Below are positions 32,096 to 33,327 of a DNA stretch of 33,327 nt, in pieces (position 1 is the stretch's first letter; each line of letters begins with the position of its first letter). This DNA is from CAYMRB01 sp964392615. Its GTDB lineage: Bacteria; Planctomycetota; UBA8108. The translations under genes were made by a program, and so were the position numbers. The stretch lies in NCBI GenBank assembly GCA_964392615.1, contig CAYMRB010000050.1, positions 1 through 33,327 of the forward strand. Direction: 5' to 3'. Below the pieces are notes generated by a model that did no database searches, was not told where the DNA came from, and saw only the letters and a list, made by a program, of their open reading frames with translations.

Positions 32096-32300
32096 CACAA
32101 ACGAGGAGAAAAAAATGTATCACATCCAGGGGGAGCGCAAGAATCTGCGCGCGCCATAGAGAATCGGTTCGCTCTCGCGACCAAGGTTGCTCACCAAGGT
32201 CAGCGCCCGGCTGAGAGCATGGCGAAGCGGCACTGTGGGCGCCGCGCCTCCCGCCTCTACCGAACCACCGACGACGGCCGAACCCATTCTCACTGTTCAG
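32063..32300 (-). ncRNA. Candidate structured small RNA 1
   Basis: A minus-strand transcript of about 235 bases is predicted from its own promoter (32307-32335) and a strong terminator (32063-32095). The 5' arm at 32291-32279 and the 3' arm at 32171-32159 pair over 13 positions with one mismatch, enclosing at least two inner hairpins: GCGGC/GCCGC (32245-32227) and GCTCTC/GAGAGC (32218-32171). Between the closing stem and the terminator is a pyrimidine stretch with CUCCUC (32108-32103). The closed-stem shape recalls 6S RNA, but the inner branching differs and no known family is recognised. Confidence 0.55.
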
Positions 32301-32306
32301 CCGGCC

Positions 32307-32335
32307 ATTCTACGCCCGCCCACCGGCGCCCGCAA
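32307..32335 (-). promoter_or_regulatory. Candidate promoter of small RNA 1
   Basis: On the minus strand TTGCGG (32335-32330) and TAGAAT (32312-32307) with a 17-base spacer. The -10 has five of six consensus bases, the -35 only three. The predicted start is near 32300, a few bases before the closing stem. Confidence 0.5.
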
Positions 32336-32410
32336 CGAAAAAGCTTCGGGCGATGTTAGCAGTTCGTTGGATAGGGCCCGACCGTGCGTGGCCCGGTCGA
32401 GGGGGGATGC

Positions 32411-32440
32411 AAAAAAGGACGCCGGCAAGCCGACGCCCTT
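32411..32440 (-). terminator. Intrinsic terminator of small RNA 2
   Basis: On the minus strand AAGGGCGTCGGC (32440-32429) pairs with the arm at 32426-32417, with two G-U pairs and a CUUG tetraloop, and six T follow (32416-32411). The two G-U pairs become A-C mismatches on the plus strand, which fixes the direction as leftward. Confidence 0.75.
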
Positions 32441-32700
32441 CCGTAAGAAATGAAGCAAGTAAAAGGAGAAATGGGTATGCTAACCGCGCCTCCTTCTCCC
32501 CCCAGCGCCGCGTCCCGGCGCTGGGGCTCCTCCCTGAGCTGCTCCTACCCTCTCGACGGGGTTTCGTCGCTGCGAAACCCCTCCGGCTTACGCACCCTCT
32601 CCAACGATTCGACCCTTCCGCCTGGGCATCCCGCTCCAGGTCTCGAATCCCTTAGTGAGCAGGCCTGATAAGCAAGCTGCGTACCGCTATCGCGGGGGCT
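32411..32700 (-). ncRNA. Candidate structured small RNA 2 (5' end uncertain)
   Basis: Hairpin-rich minus-strand segment ending in a terminator. Hairpins, in plus coordinates: GATTCGA/TCGAATC (32606-32612 with 32643-32649) enclosing CCTGG/CCAGG; a perfect 9-bp stem GGGGTTTCG/CGAAACCCC (32558-32566 with 32573-32581); a perfect 10-bp stem CCCCAGCGCC/GGCGCTGGGG (32500-32509 with 32517-32526). A CUCCU-containing pyrimidine stretch (32468-32464) lies between the last stem and the terminator. No promoter is clear, so the right limit is a guess. A plus-strand frame (32477-32668, ATG after AAAGGAG) exists, but its product is Pro/Ser-rich and the stems argue for RNA. Confidence 0.5.
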
Positions 32701-33053
32701 TCGTGCGGGTTTTCCTAAGTTGTTTCATGGCGCTGAATTGTGGTCGTTTCGAGCCGGGCGGCCGCCGCGGTCGCCGATGGGCTATACGGCCAAGATTCGG
32801 CCGGTTTTCGAGCGGCTCAAGTCCGAAAAAGCTGCAACGTGCCGATTTTAAACGGCTTATGGGGCCTGAGAGAAAGCTGGCCGATTTTCGGAAGTGGCCA
32901 CGATTCGACGCTTTCTCGGCACTCCGTTTCTGATCCGCACAGTGGTAGACTGTGGCCCGCGTCGCCCGGCCCGGCGGCCGGAGCGCGCGCGGTTCGGATC
33001 GAGTTCAGGTTTCGACGGAACGGCGCAACGCCGAGGCGAAGGAGGCCAGAGTC
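32701..33053. other. Gap before the phosphofructokinase gene
   Basis: No gene is supported. It includes several short related segments containing GCCGATTTT or GGTTTTCG (32801-32890) and a GTGGCCAC palindrome near 32894. TAGACT at 32946-32951 may be a -10 box for the downstream gene, without a good -35. Any minus-strand promoter for small RNA 2 should lie here or just left of it; none is clear. Confidence 0.4.
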
Positions 33054-33327
33054 TTGGGGAATCTCCACGGCAAGGCAGTCATCGGACAATCGGGCGGACC
33101 TACCTGTGTCATCAACGCGAGCCTCGTCGGCGCGGTCGAGACGGCCGTGGCACGCGACGAGATCGACGCCGTCTACGGCGCGTTCCACGGGCTGGCGGGC
33201 ATCCTCGAAGAGTCGTTCGTGGACCTCGTCACCGAGTCGCCACAGTCTCTCGAGGAAATCGCGCGCACGCCCTCTGCGGCGCTCGGATCCGTCCGGCGAC
33301 AACGACAACGCCGAGACCGCGCACATC
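33054..33327 (+). CDS. pfp: Phosphofructokinase, probably pyrophosphate-dependent type (partial)
   Basis: Only the first 91 codons are in the window. TTG 33054 is preceded by AAGGAGG eight bases upstream. The N-terminus reads GKAVIGQSGGPTCVINASLVG, the phosphate-binding loop of the phosphofructokinase group that has QSGG-x-T-x-VINAS instead of the GGDAPGMN loop of classical ATP enzymes. VYGAFHGLAGILEESFVDL and RTPSAALGSVR follow, matching the second and third conserved blocks. That group contains many pyrophosphate-dependent enzymes, but donor choice depends on residues beyond the window edge. It phosphorylates fructose 6-phosphate in glycolysis. Confidence 0.88.
   Translation, partial: MGNLHGKAVIGQSGGPTCVINASLVGAVETAVARDEIDAVYGAFHGLAGILEESFVDLVTESPQSLEEIARTPSAALGSVRRQRQRRDRAH

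Noticed and set aside
32530..32565. SRP (4.5S) RNA domain IV on the minus strand
   Set aside because: AGGAGCAGC resembles the GGAAGGAAGCAGC core, but the GGUCAGG side and the GGAA loop are missing.
32636..32652. tRNA or tmRNA 3' end suggested by GGTCTCGAATCCC
   Set aside because: The loop is the wrong length and TCGAATC instead pairs with GATTCGA 30 bases away. No tmRNA tag or matching acceptor arm is found.
32660..32680. RNase P RNA suggested by GCTTATCAGG on the minus strand
   Set aside because: The invariant GAGGAAAGUCCG and other conserved regions are absent on both strands.

Overview
The window is GC-rich bacterial chromosome, densely coded on both strands. The best fit is a member of the Planctomycetota. 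The main evidence is the protein at 30746-32017, which carries two dockerin/EF-hand-like pairs of the RGDANLDGRV...DAADADD type typical of that phylum. Supporting signs are the many small lipoproteins, HEAT-repeat proteins and a membrane-anchored coiled-coil protein of a kind I associate with planctomycetes. The assignment is inference from protein style; no rRNA or marker tree is available here.

Layout. Positions 1-2508 (minus) hold a five-gene operon: a HEAT-repeat lipoprotein, an RsbW-like serine kinase, a STAS protein, MlaE permease and MlaF ATPase (cut by the window edge), i.e. a lipid-transport ABC system with a kinase/STAS switch. Positions 2706-4599 (+) hold a lipoprotein and a class IV aminotransferase that overlap by 77 bases. 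A secreted GHL10-type glycosidase lies opposite (4625-5764). Positions 6029-7815 (+) encode a HEAT lipoprotein and a flippase-like membrane protein. Positions 7983-11016 (+) encode small lipoproteins, a bifunctional-nuclease-domain protein and an exported protein made of eight half-repeats. Positions 11039-12569 (minus) are a fetAB-like ABC exporter. Positions 12858-15072 (minus) are ribE followed by an aroD-aroE fusion, divergent from a MoeA-like gene (15204-16502).

Positions 16855-24590 (+) are the cell-shape region: a coiled-coil membrane protein and an Asp-rich membrane protein under a near-consensus promoter, a terminator, then mreB, mreC, mreD, PBP2 (mrdA) and rodA. Positions 24670-30297 encode one 1875-residue regulator. 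It joins a Ser/Thr kinase, a P-loop NTPase, a Ser/Glu repeat tract, TPR-like repeats, a GAF-like region, a sigma-54 AAA+ domain and a Fis-type HTH. It is followed by the dockerin-type protein, whose promoter has a 20-bp perfect palindrome just upstream. Positions 32018-33053 have no convincing protein gene but hold hairpin-rich sequence with two strong intrinsic terminators reading leftward, best explained as two minus-strand small RNAs. The window ends inside a phosphofructokinase gene.

Most notable for follow-up: the two tandem candidate small RNAs with CUCCU anti-Shine-Dalgarno stretches next to their terminators; the kinase-to-sigma-54 fusion; the shikimate dehydrogenase half whose two catalytic residues are both replaced; the eight-fold W-x-x-N repeat protein; and the kinase/STAS/Mla operon.
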